From contig ADNK01003066.1 in assembly GCA_000320545.1 (NCBI GenBank), positions 1 to 27,008 of the forward strand: a stretch of DNA of 27,008 nt, in the 5' to 3' direction. This document shows positions 19,469-27,008 of this stretch, piece after piece (within the stretch, counting starts at the first letter, position 1; each line of letters begins with the position of its first letter). The DNA is from Bigelowiella natans CCMP2755 (Eukaryota > Cercozoa > Chlorarachniophyceae). The notes under the pieces are model-generated. The model made no database searches, was not told the DNA's origin, and worked only from the letters and a program-made list of their open reading frames with translations. Made by a program: the position numbers and the translations under genes.

Positions 19469-20451
19469 GCCAAAGTATTCTTTATCTTCAACCACCGCTA
19501 ATATCGTGGTGCAGGTGCAAAAGCTGAAATCCTTGAAGAATCTGAAGAAGCTAACTCTCCACGGAAATCAGAACGTAGCATCATCATTTGCTATTTGTCA
19601 ATTTATGTCTCTTGCTAAATGGATGCATGTTTACTTTCACAGGTGATTGATAAAGGGACGCGCTTCCTGAAGATGGTGAAAGGGTAAAAACCGGCTGCTG
19701 CATACATTAAATTTTTGTGTTTTTCTGTTTTTCCGGAGCCATTAAGGACCTGTAGATGTGGCCATCTCCGCAAGTCGCATTGTGGAAAGTATAGTGGGAT
19801 GGTTTCGTATTGAATGTCCCTCGCTGCCTCAGAAACGTATCCCCATTGCATCCAACACCATCCCCCAACGAGCAGCAGACAACACTAAATCATCTTCTTC
19901 CCATGGCTCTGTTATCACCCGAAACTAGGTCCCTCAAGCGCACAAAGGCTGAGTCGAAGGCAGCTCTGTTGAAGTTGCCTGTATCACGCATCAAAGAACA
20001 ATGCACGCTGGTACCAAGGCGGGGGGGGGGGGGGTGGGGGGGGAGAGAGTTAGCACTATTATTTGGATTCCGATGTTACGTGTTTGTCCCATACAAAACG
20101 ATTTCTGAACTAACACTATGAACCATGAAATGTTCCTATCATTGACGTGGATTTCGATGTAGAAATTGCGCCGCGAATCCGCTTTGTTTTTCCGTCAGCT
20201 GCATGCCTGAATAACAATCACCAACTTCTGAAATAATCCCAAATTTGAAACAAATTAGTTGAAACACTTCGGGTTGCAGTACCCTGCCGGCAATAAAGAG
20301 GGCGCTGTGAAGGCTATTCTCAAATTCATTTATGCGGACATAACGAATCACCATTACAGACCTCCAGCAACTGCTGAAACAAGGTAACTCACTCGCCCCT
20401 CACCCATCTTGCTTCGATCGCATCCTCTTTCGCTCCCCCCCCCTCCCCGCG

Positions 20452-20493
<42 letters not shown>

Positions 20494-21124
20494 CGCTCGC
20501 TCGCTCGCTCATTCACTTTGTTTATCTATCTGTCAATCTTACAAATGCGCTCGTTTGATGAGTGTGTGAGTGCGTTCATGCGTGTGATGATGATCGCTCT
20601 ATGGCCTTATGTTTCCCAATCAGCATGGAAGATAAGAAGATAATCACTCTCGAAGACATCAAAAATTATAGGTGGAGGAGCATGTAGAGGGGCACGCTAT
20701 TTTGATTTCCCGTTGCAATTCCTTCGCCGCACATGAATTACAATGAAACTCATCATGTTGTGTATCCGGTGGTAGCGTAGATTGATAAATATATACTGTT
20801 CGGCTTCCTGAGCGGGGGGTGCTTATGTGCATAGCGATTGTGGTATTGATGCTGCTGTGCTTTACTCTAGGTTCAAGGTCATCTCATATGTTCCCTCATT
20901 AAATGTTCTGGATTACATCGGGATCACCCCTCATGAGCGAGATCAAGCTTGGCGTCAAATTGGTAGGATGATGCCACGCACCATAGGACATAGACGCGTT
21001 TTTTAGGGGAAGGCGGGGCCAAGGGAGGGTAGAAACGGAATGCACATTTTAAATGGTTTGATGTGCAAACTTAGGATCAAGAATGAAGCCTGAAAAGAAG
21101 GGCGATGACGACGAGGAGCTTTGA
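18048..21124 (+). CDS. LRRC51-like leucine-rich-repeat protein
   Basis: Thirteen-exon model, 262 aa: 18048-18177, 18321-18396, 18558-18592, 18805-18872, 19059-19127, 19254-19322, 19515-19574, 19643-19683, 20280-20306, 20360-20383, 20624-20671, 20871-20962, 21075-21124; all phases agree. A basic N-terminal region is followed by LRRs: ITAVKLAYNELTSIKGL, LRWLDLSYNKLTDID, FPKLSMLYLHGNSIRDL and LKNLKKLTLHGNQN. A capping segment VISYVPSLNVLDYIGITPHE follows, then an acidic tail. The YLHGNSI / LTLHGN pair and the cap resemble LRRC51, a family common in flagellated eukaryotes, so a cilium-linked role is inferred. About 35 residues from exons 9-11 (including EDKKIITLEDIKNY) sit between the last LRR and the cap and look like an insertion; exons 9 and 10 (27 and 24 nt) are the least certain. 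Confidence 0.8.
18257..18285. repeat. (GT)n microsatellite in LRR gene intron 1
   Basis: GT-rich tract (GTGTGTGTGTGTGTTTGTGTGTG) inside intron 1 (18178-18320) of the LRRC51-like gene. Confidence 0.85.
18769..18800. repeat. (AT)n microsatellite in LRR gene intron 3
   Basis: Alternating TA of about 30 bp that ends five bases before the exon 4 acceptor (18804), replacing a normal polypyrimidine tract. Confidence 0.88.
18946..18992. repeat. (AT)n(GA)n microsatellite in LRR gene intron 4
   Basis: Alternating AT followed by about nine AG/GA units, inside intron 4 (18873-19058). Confidence 0.88.
19436..19468. repeat. (GT)n(GA)n microsatellite in LRR gene intron 6
   Basis: About seven GT units followed by about nine GA units, inside intron 6 (19323-19514). 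Confidence 0.88.
20021..20043 (+). repeat. Poly-G tract in LRR gene intron 8
   Basis: Twenty-two G in 23 bases (one T interruption) on the sense strand, in the long intron 8 (19684-20279) of the LRRC51-like gene. Confidence 0.9.
20434..20510. repeat. C-run, (TC)n and (GCTC)n tract in LRR gene intron 10
   Basis: CCCCCCCCCTCCCC at about 20434-20448, then about 18 TC units, then about five GCTC units, in intron 10 (20384-20623). Confidence 0.9.
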
Positions 21125-22741
21125 AAGTGGGAATCGAAAGTAGGAACTAGTCCTGTGAAGTGAAATGGCAATCAGAACATGCAAACATGTAATCACATCG
21201 GGACCTTCAGCTAAAGCCTGTTTATCAGCTTGGCCCTCCTCCTCTTTCTCTTCCTCCTCCTCGTGCTGTCTCCTCCCATGCCTCTCCTCTCGTTTTGACC
21301 ACAGGTGCGCCGAATCTCTGACATCGTCTCCACACACATCGAGAGGAAAACAAACGTGATGCATCAACAAACAGCCTCATGTTCTTGGGATGGTCAAATT
21401 GCAAATTCACAGTATCTAGGCATTGCCACATTGACATCATTGTTGTGCCTCTGCAGAAATGCAAGATTGTCTCTTGTCTTGTCAACGTGTAAACAATGAA
21501 CATCATGCATCGCCACATTGGCACAACCATGTTCTTGTGGGGAAATTGCTTCCGAACAAGAAAGTGCACATTCATGCAGCACAAATGTCATTTGCGATGA
21601 TGGATAGCATGCAACATGATTGTTGCGTGACATCGATGCTGCTACATGGCTTTCGTGAAGTAGCTAGCGAATGGCAGGAGAACTAGAACTTGTTAGATGA
21701 AGCTGGTTCATGCATCTCTCTGCTGCGTGGTAATTCGGTGCATGTAGATCCTGCAATCATCATATGTGTATTATTCATGTGTGCTATTACCTAGATTGCT
21801 AAACATGTCGGCTCATTTAGTTGTAAAATGAAATGTTATGTGCGACATGGAGCACATAATAGCTGAGACAAATAGTTGTAATAATAGACACAGTAATATG
21901 ATACATAACATGCACATCGCATGCCATGTGCCGAATAATGTCAAGACGATACCATGATGCTATCTCATTTGATGATGGAGTCTCCAGTCATGCATGCAGC
22001 ATGCAACCTAGCAACGGCTACATGGGCTAATGAGTAGATCTAGATCTTGTTCGAGACATGGTGGCCAAAACTGAACACAACTCTACATGAACACAGGTGA
22101 ATGTTGTGGATGAACATGACGCTTAGCAATGACATCCTGTGTCTAGCGCTTACATGCATGCCTTGATGCCTACACATCTATCTAGCGCAGCATGGACGTG
22201 TGCACAAAGCGCACAACTCTGTCTAATACTAGAATGCAATGAAGAATGTATGAGCTTGGATGCAAAGAACAAGGCAATGTCTCATTATTTACATATTTCG
22301 ACCATGCGCCTCTTTCTTCATTTGCATCCTTATTTTTCACCTTTGCAATGCTAGAATGTATTTAGATGACATCATCGCCAAATTTATGATTCTCATCACT
22401 TCTTACTTACTTATAAAACTAGAAGTATGAAGAATCGAGTGTGGAAAGATTTTCCTTGAAAGATTGATACAGTAGTTCTCTACGTTTACTTAAATTTGCT
22501 TGATTTATCTATAAGCTTCTAAATTTGTCCAGAGATAAAAATATTATTTTCAGAGTTTCATTGTTTTCGATAACTTTCATGATCAAATCATAATGATAAT
22601 AGTAATAATAATGATAATTATGTTGCTACGTGGTTCTATGTTGCAAGAAAAACGAACGAATCCTTGCTTTGTAATGCAATCATTGGTTCTTTAATGTTCC
22701 TTCATCGACGGCACCCAACTACTACTGCTCAATTTACTCCT
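21125..22741. other. Tail-to-tail spacer rich in CATG and CTAG words
   Basis: 1617 bp without a supported gene. From about 21170 to 22300 it is dense in CATG, GCATGC, ACATG and CTAG/CTAGC words (for example near 21600-21670, 21985-22010, 22035-22050 and 22140-22190). The open frames here show no family resemblance and no consistent splice chain. From 22300 to 22741 the sequence becomes AT-rich and ordinary. It lies between the 3' ends of the LRR (+) and sulfotransferase (-) genes. Confidence 0.65.
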
Positions 22742-24889
22742 TTATTCCCACTTATAGCTGGGATGCAGCATTCTGATCTGAACTGCGTTCCGACACTGAG
22801 TCACTAATTCCTCTCGCTTGTGGTCGTGAGTATTATGTCCGCTTTTAAACATCGTAAGGTAGAGGCCATAGATGCCTCTGTTGTTTCCTTTTACGTTGTA
22901 CACACTGAGAGATTGCAGCAAACTGTCTGGCATGTCAAGAAAATCTATCACGTCTCCAATAGTATCATCAAAATCGCTCATCAGATCCTCGAAATGGAGC
23001 GTGTATGTGCGTGAGTCATTGACAGTCTTACGAGCAACATAAAGCATGTTTTCAATGATGAAATATGAAGCCGCAGCCTCCAGAGCAAGTCCTTGTTCTC
23101 TATGAAAGTGGGTGAAGGAGGAGGAGGGGGGAGGAGGAGGAGTAAAAGTAAGAGTCAGGTGACGAACAATGGATACATGTACGACACACGTAACGTTTTA
23201 CGTGTGTTAAATTTTATATACCGATAATTAGAGCTGATGAGATGGTGTATTATGACGAGGAAGGAAAAAGCAAAAAGCTGAAGCTATCGTAAAAACATCC
23301 ATCAATATGGATACATGTAAACTAAAAATATGTGATGATTTGGGGTGCACACGCACAACGTAGCATACGTTGGTAATGCATTGAGGGCATCTGCATAGTT
23401 AATTTTATCTGGATCAAGTCCCATCATTTCCAATGTCGACGAAACGTTGCAAAATATATTCCTTAACGCCTCTGGGTACCTGAATAACCGTTCAAGAGTA
23501 TGAGAAGGAGAACATGGTAATGAGGGATTTTTTTTTTTTCTATTTTTTGAAACGATTGCCGCCTACTCTAAACATTAAAAATGTCAACAGCGTTGATTTT
23601 TTTGTTAGTTATACGTTGTCCGTCCCCCAGAATTTTCCAGCATCGCTTCCTCAAATATCTTACAGTTTTTGAAATGTGCAATGCGATTACGGCCATTCAT
23701 GCAGTATCTGATAGGATAGCAACAAGACACTATTTTAGGTAGATAAAAAAGAGATAGAATAGCGATAATCTGATGGCATTTGCTTGCTTGACGACTGTAC
23801 GACAAGAACTACTAACACAAAGCTGACATATTTCCTCTTTCTCCTCCTTATTTCTTCTTCCCCCTTTTATTTCTACTCTCTTCGTACGCCGATCTTCTGT
23901 CCCGACTCGTTCTAATGGTTATTTCCAGGCCCGTCCTTCCTTCCGATCAACACCTTCCTCATATCCTCCCTTACCACCAACATAAAGAATCACTTTATCT
24001 ATCTTACTATCTTACTCTTTTCCGGTCGAAAAGCCACAACTTTGCTTGATCTTTGACGGGAATTCGTAAGTCCAAGTTTCGGGTTTCCGCCGGTGATACT
24101 TGTACCCCGACGCGATGATGCCGCACGGTTCGCGCACAAAATGAACGAATCGGAAGTTGGGTGTCGACGATACGTTCTGGGGTAGCCACCTTCTCCAATT
24201 ACTGTTCAGGAAGAATAAGACGAATAAGATGAATGAACATAAATCATCATCATCATCATATGTATTTTTGTCAACATAATTGCATCGTCAGAGTGCTACT
24301 TACTGCGATAAACAACCTATGCACAGAAAGGTCCCGATTGTAAAAGGCTGAATCGTTGGCAATATGCTCAAACTGCGATCCTGATGTGTGGACACCACAC
24401 TCCAGTGCCATATGTGCACACAAACGTGCGAAGACTTTCCTAGCCAACGTCGAGCCGGTTTTGTGATGTGCCCCAACGATAACATATGGCCTTGTCCCAT
24501 GATTCGACCGCGGTGTTAGGACGTAGCTGCGGAGAGCATGAATGAAGCAAGCTCCTCTAATTCCACTGCGGATTAAAAAATCCATTCCCTGATGATGGTG
24601 GACATGGTTGGATATTATGAGGTCACTCGAACACGGCACTATAGATATGGATTGAGTAGACCTGCTTGGAACGGGGTTTCCAATTTCCAATGTGGTCCTC
24701 ATGTGCCTTATTGATTTGATCCTGCACCCACACATCAATCTGCTTCGAGCAGGTAGTATCGATGGCAACAATCGCCTCCGGTAGCACCTGGGATACAGCT
24801 ATGTGTGCTATGACCAAGGAAGCTAACATGCCAATGAAGCAAAGACCCAAAAAGAAATAGAATGCCCCCTTCCACTTGCTCATGCTCAT
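22742..24889 (-). CDS. Type II membrane PAPS-dependent sulfotransferase
   Basis: Six-exon model, 415 aa: 24889-24662, 24588-24317, 24201-24016, 23707-23615, 23479-23369, 23099-22742; all phases agree. A short cytosolic N-terminus is followed by one hydrophobic helix (about residues 8-32, AFYFFLGLCFIGMLASLVIA), as in Golgi type II enzymes. The 5'-phosphosulfate loop is AHHKTGST (about 116-123) and the 3'-phosphate motif is FVREPCGIIASGY (about 188-200). These are the two PAPS-binding signatures of the sulfotransferase fold. A C-terminal TYTLHFEDLMSD plus DVIDFLDMP matches the later part of the fold. It should transfer sulfate from PAPS to a glycan, lipid or small acceptor in the secretory pathway; the acceptor is not predictable. 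The start was chosen so that the signal anchor is near the N-terminus; an in-frame ATG at 24949 would add 20 residues. Confidence 0.88.
23108..23143. repeat. (GGA)n / (CCT)n tract before a sulfotransferase acceptor
   Basis: A purine (GGA/GGAGGG) tract on the + strand. On the gene strand it is an almost pure CCT/C polypyrimidine run just upstream of the exon 6 acceptor (TTTCATAG, 23100), so it probably serves as an expanded polypyrimidine tract. Confidence 0.7.
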
Positions 24890-25260
24890 CGTTTGAATTC
24901 CTCCTGGGGCAAGCTGCAGCACCGACCACAGGATTGGACAATTAGTCAACTTTTTTCATTCAATTCACGATGCGAAAAGGTCATTACATCGAGATTCTTT
25001 CTAAAATGTGTTGTCGCAAGGCGAAAGTGCAGAGAATCTTCGTGCATTTGCCGCAAACGACGACCAATCAGCAGCCCACAACGTAGTGTTTGCAACCGTC
25101 AATCGTGTTCTCGCAACAACGAGACTCTACGTGGACTGGTTTCTCGTAGATTTGGGCTTGTCCAGCTCAAAAATGACCTTCGTTGCGATCATGCGACACG
25201 ACAGCGAGCTGCGCTCATGAGCTCACACAAGATTCTCATGACCTCGCAATGATTTTTGTC
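24890..25260. other. Upstream region of the sulfotransferase gene
   Basis: 371 bp between the sulfotransferase start and a diverged tandem duplication. It presumably includes the sulfotransferase promoter. The sequence contains many TCGC/GCGA-type words (for example 25008-25030, 25180-25200 and 25240-25250). No coding exon or clear motif is supported. Confidence 0.4.
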
Positions 25261-25570
25261 GAGGCGCTGCTGTTGCGCGTGGGGTTCGCTGAGTGCACAA
25301 AGAGGGGAGGGGGACACGTTTGCCTCGCTGCTTCCTTTGGGATGGTCAATGCATTTTTCATTGAAGATTGCATTTGTCAAATCGTGCAGAACACACTCAC
25401 TTGTTCGTTCGCGGCACACTTCTCGACTTGTGAATGTTGCGCGTAAGGTGTTCACAGGCCGAGGCGCTACGTGCACAAGTAGGCAGGGGGGGGGAAAGGC
25501 ACGTTTGCTTCCTTTTGAAGAGTTGTGTTTATTTTTATTAAAGATTATATTTTTATTAAATCGTGCACTG
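25261..25570. repeat. Diverged direct duplication (two units)
   Basis: Unit 1 (about 25261-25390) and unit 2 (about 25461-25570) share anchors in the same order: GAGGCGCT, GTGCACAA, a G-run of 5-9, CACGTTTGC, GCTTCCTTT, ATTRAAGATT and AAATCGTGCA. Unit 2 is more AT-rich near its end. This is either an old tandem duplication or remains of two copies of a terminal repeat. On the minus strand unit 2 holds AATAAA-type words (TTAATAAAAATA) suited to polyadenylation. Confidence 0.6.
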
Positions 25571-25576
25571 CGTAAT

Positions 25577-25599
25577 CATTCGCGAAGCTTTCGCGAATG
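25577..25599. repeat. Perfect hairpin, 10-bp arms
   Basis: CATTCGCGAA-GCT-TTCGCGAATG: 10-bp inverted repeat with a 3-base loop, in the putative LTR. First of three stem-loops within 150 bp. Confidence 0.85.
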
Positions 25600-25604
25600 C
25601 CGCC

Positions 25605-25662
25605 GCACGTGGGGCAGCACACTTCCGGTGTGCTGCCATGAGTCCCGCCGGAACCCACGTGC
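25605..25662. repeat. Nested double hairpin
   Basis: The outer arms GCACGTGGG (25605-25613) and CCCACGTGC (25654-25662) enclose inner arms GGCAGCACAC (25613-25622) and GTGTGCTGCC (25628-25637) with a 5-base loop. All arms are perfect; one base (25613) is shared. Confidence 0.85.
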
Positions 25663-25703
25663 CTATGCTGTATTAATATCTACGTTATCTATATTCTATA
25701 TCC

Positions 25704-25725
25704 GCGACAACCCCTTTGTTGTCGC
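25704..25725. repeat. Perfect stem-loop, 8-bp arms
   Basis: GCGACAAC (25704-25711), loop CCCTTT, GTTGTCGC (25718-25725), inside the putative LTR. A further inverted pair, ACGTGACTTG (25726-25735) and CAAGTCACGT (25768-25777), spans the predicted LTR/polypurine-tract junction. Confidence 0.85.
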
Positions 25726-25760
25726 ACGTGACTTGTGCCCGCGTAGTGGTACGCGCTACA

Positions 25761-25768
25761 CCTCCCCC
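25761..25768 (-). other. Candidate polypurine tract
   Basis: GGGGGAGG on the element's sense strand, directly before TGTAGC of the putative LTR and 43 bp after the pol stop codon. This is the expected position of the plus-strand primer of an LTR retrotransposon. Confidence 0.45.
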
Positions 25769-25811
25769 AAGTCACGTTGCTCCTTCCTTCCTTCCTTATT
25801 CCCTTAGACCT

Positions 25812-27008
25812 TCATCGCTTTCGGAACTTCACCAACCACCAGGTAATAGATTCCTCTCTAACCTTATCTCCTTTGTCGCTTACCCAGAACTCACCTTCGT
25901 CCTTAGGTTCGTGTCCATACCAGCCCTCTGCATCAAGGTCCCCCAGGACCTTATACCAGTGCTCAAAGGGTAAGTCGGGAACAGCTAGGTAGAGTAGCTG
26001 ATATTTTCCGTCCTTTATTTTCATAGCTACCCTCTCCATATTTCGTAATCCAGGGTAGCCTAGATAGACAATCTTCATGCGCCAATCGTCGTTCACCCTG
26101 ACCTTATTGTTTCCATATTCCACATCGAACTTAGGTCGGGGTCCTAAACAAGGCATTGCTCGCTCCCACACAGTAGGGTTTACTTTAACATCCTCTAGGA
26201 GCTTCTCACCGATATCATAATTCTTTAGGTGACTGATGTGGCGCAAGGTGACCCTGTTCCCATCATAGATGTAGTACTGCTTCCTCCCCTTCCTCTCGGT
26301 AACCTTTGCAACGCCACCCCAGAAGGGGTCTTGTTTATTTCTCGATCTCAGATTTACCTTGGCCCTAACATACTGTCCTTCCTTTAGAACTCGGCCATCG
26401 TACGGGACCTTCTCGTCTTCGCTCTCGGTATCGTCGTCGTTGTCGTCGCCTTCTTCCCTCTCCTTATCCTTGATACCTCCCCCAGACGTGAAGGTGTCGT
26501 TTACTAACCCTTGTATCTTGTCTGGTGTGGTGCTATTTATCCTGCTTAGGTTGGCCAAGGTGCGGTGGAGTCGCTCTACCTTGGAGTTGGACTGGGCATA
26601 GTATACAGGTGAGGCATCAATATTAGGGTGTGGTAGCTGTAGAAGAGAGGTCTCATTATCCACATGTAACTTCTTTGGTATCTTGTTTATGCTAACTTCA
26701 TCAGGGATAGCCTGGAGCTCAGACTCCCAGGTACGGTAGCAGTTAGTAAGCCTCTGCTTATATAAGCCTTTGTTCTTCTTAGCAACGTTGACCTTGATAA
26801 TCTTTTTAACCCAGCACTTTCCAGTGGCCACATCAACGAAGGTAAGGTAGTGATAGCCATCGTACTTATAAACATCAATTTGCACGATATCTAAGAAGTT
26901 CCTTGCTTTGATTTTCTTAGATGCACGGCTCTTGCTGGACTCCTTGGTGGCGACGCCTGCCGCCTTCAAGCTGGAGCACCTGCAGCCACGCAGGTATGTC
27001 CTTATCTC
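25812..27008 (-). CDS. Ty3/gypsy-like pol fragment: integrase and GPF/Y module, partial
   Basis: Open from the window edge (codons continue to 27008, so the 5' part is missing) to a TGA at 25812; about 398 codons visible, without introns. Counting from the first Leu after the edge segment (26969), an RNase-H-fold integrase core shows Asp32 (IVQIDVYKYDG), Asp104 (LHVDNETS) and Glu132 (NSKVERLHRTL). The second Asp and the Glu are 27 residues apart instead of about 35. A Cys-x-Cys just upstream may be the end of the N-terminal zinc region. A GPF/Y-like module follows (DPFWGGVAKVT ... RHISHLKNYD), then about 130 C-terminal residues of unknown type. Integrase at the 3' end of pol, directly before the PPT, fits Ty3/gypsy order and not copia order. 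Lack of introns contrasts with all the neighbouring host genes. Confidence 0.75.
   Translation of the reverse strand, partial: EIRTYLRGCRCSSLKAAGVATKESSKSRASKKIKARNFLDIVQIDVYKYDGYHYLTFVDVATGKCWVKKIIKVNVAKKNKGLYKQRLTNCYRTWESELQAIPDEVSINKIPKKLHVDNETSLLQLPHPNIDASPVYYAQSNSKVERLHRTLANLSRINSTTPDKIQGLVNDTFTSGGGIKDKEREEGDDNDDDTESEDEKVPYDGRVLKEGQYVRAKVNLRSRNKQDPFWGGVAKVTERKGRKQYYIYDGNRVTLRHISHLKNYDIGEKLLEDVKVNPTVWERAMPCLGPRPKFDVEYGNNKVRVNDDWRMKIVYLGYPGLRNMERVAMKIKDGKYQLLYLAVPDLPFEHWYKVLGDLDAEGWYGHEPKDEGEFWVSDKGDKVREESITWWLVKFRKR

Larger units (their letters stand above)
25400..25760 (-). mobile_element. Putative LTR of the retrotransposon, far edge undefined
   Basis: In the orientation of the integrase ORF, the ORF stop (25812) is followed by purine-rich DNA, a GGGGGAGG tract (25768-25761), and then TGTAGCGCG from 25760 downwards. 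TG just after a polypurine tract is the usual start of a 3' LTR. Inside are three perfect stem-loops and, further on, AT-rich AATAAA-type sequence that could be the polyadenylation region. The other end (CA plus target-site duplication) could not be found; 25400 is only a guess. A second LTR copy is not in the window, so this rests on position and the PPT-TG junction. Confidence 0.4.

Noticed and set aside
21077-21584. Minus-strand open frames of 97 and 119 residues after the LRR gene
   Set aside because: Low-complexity Glu/Gly-rich and Cys-rich reading of spacer DNA; no consistent splice chain or homology-like motif.
25183-25807. Plus-strand open frames of 87 and 183 residues
   Set aside because: They cross the tandem duplication, hairpins and putative LTR; composition is biased and no domain is visible.
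25812-27008. Polinton/Maverick-type integrase
   Set aside because: Considered because of the KEGQYVRAKV segment, but the GPF/Y-like module ending in HISHLKNY and the following purine tract plus TG point to a Ty3/gypsy-like LTR element. The full element would be needed to be certain.
1-27008. CRISPR array, tRNA, rRNA or bacterial operon
   Set aside because: No spaced direct repeats of CRISPR type, no cloverleaf with conserved arms and no rRNA-like sequence were noticed; all genes are intron-rich and eukaryotic.

Overview
This is a gene-dense, intron-rich nuclear segment from a eukaryote, probably a free-living, flagellated protist or alga. Nearly every gene is cut by many short GT-AG introns (mostly about 50-280 bp). 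There is a Hop1-type meiotic HORMA gene, an LRRC51-type leucine-rich-repeat gene (a family known mainly from flagellated lineages), a Golgi-type sulfotransferase, and part of an LTR retrotransposon. I cannot assign a species or phylum. There is no operon, rRNA, tRNA or CRISPR array. All gene models were assembled by hand: splice sites were picked by GT/GC...AG plus family motifs, then checked for codon phase. The phases agree at all 64 internal junctions of the seven host models.

Layout. 1-1392: palindromic CTAG/CATG-rich spacer. 1393-4373 (-): DUF900-type alpha/beta hydrolase, its fold split by a ~320-residue low-complexity insertion. 4960-6106 (+): Hop1/HORMAD-like protein. 6862-7938 (-): small Sel1-repeat protein. 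8273-13962 (+): 30-exon gene for a CAMK-type protein kinase carrying an RGS domain and a PH domain. 14890-17205 (-): seven-bladed WD40 protein. 18048-21124 (+): LRRC51-like LRR protein. 22742-24889 (-): type II membrane PAPS-dependent sulfotransferase. 25812-27008 (-): 3' end of a Ty3/gypsy-like pol gene (integrase plus GPF/Y-like module), open at the window edge and followed by a purine tract and a putative LTR.

The seven host genes alternate strictly -,+,-,+,-,+,-. They form three head-to-head pairs with short divergent spacers (586, 334 and 842 bp). The tail-to-tail spacers (755, 927 and 1617 bp) and the spacer beyond the first gene's 3' end carry GCTAGC/CTAGCTAG and CATGC/TGCA palindromic sequence; the divergent spacers essentially lack it. 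Microsatellites cluster in introns of the WD40/LRRC51 pair and are absent from the 29 introns of the kinase gene.

No shared pathway is evident. Individually the genes suggest meiotic axis function (HORMA), flagellar association (LRRC51), G-protein or lipid-linked kinase signalling (kinase-RGS-PH), scaffolding (WD40, Sel1) and secretory-pathway sulfation. The most unusual objects are the CAMK-RGS-PH kinase, the interrupted DUF900 hydrolase and the strand-arranged palindromic spacers.
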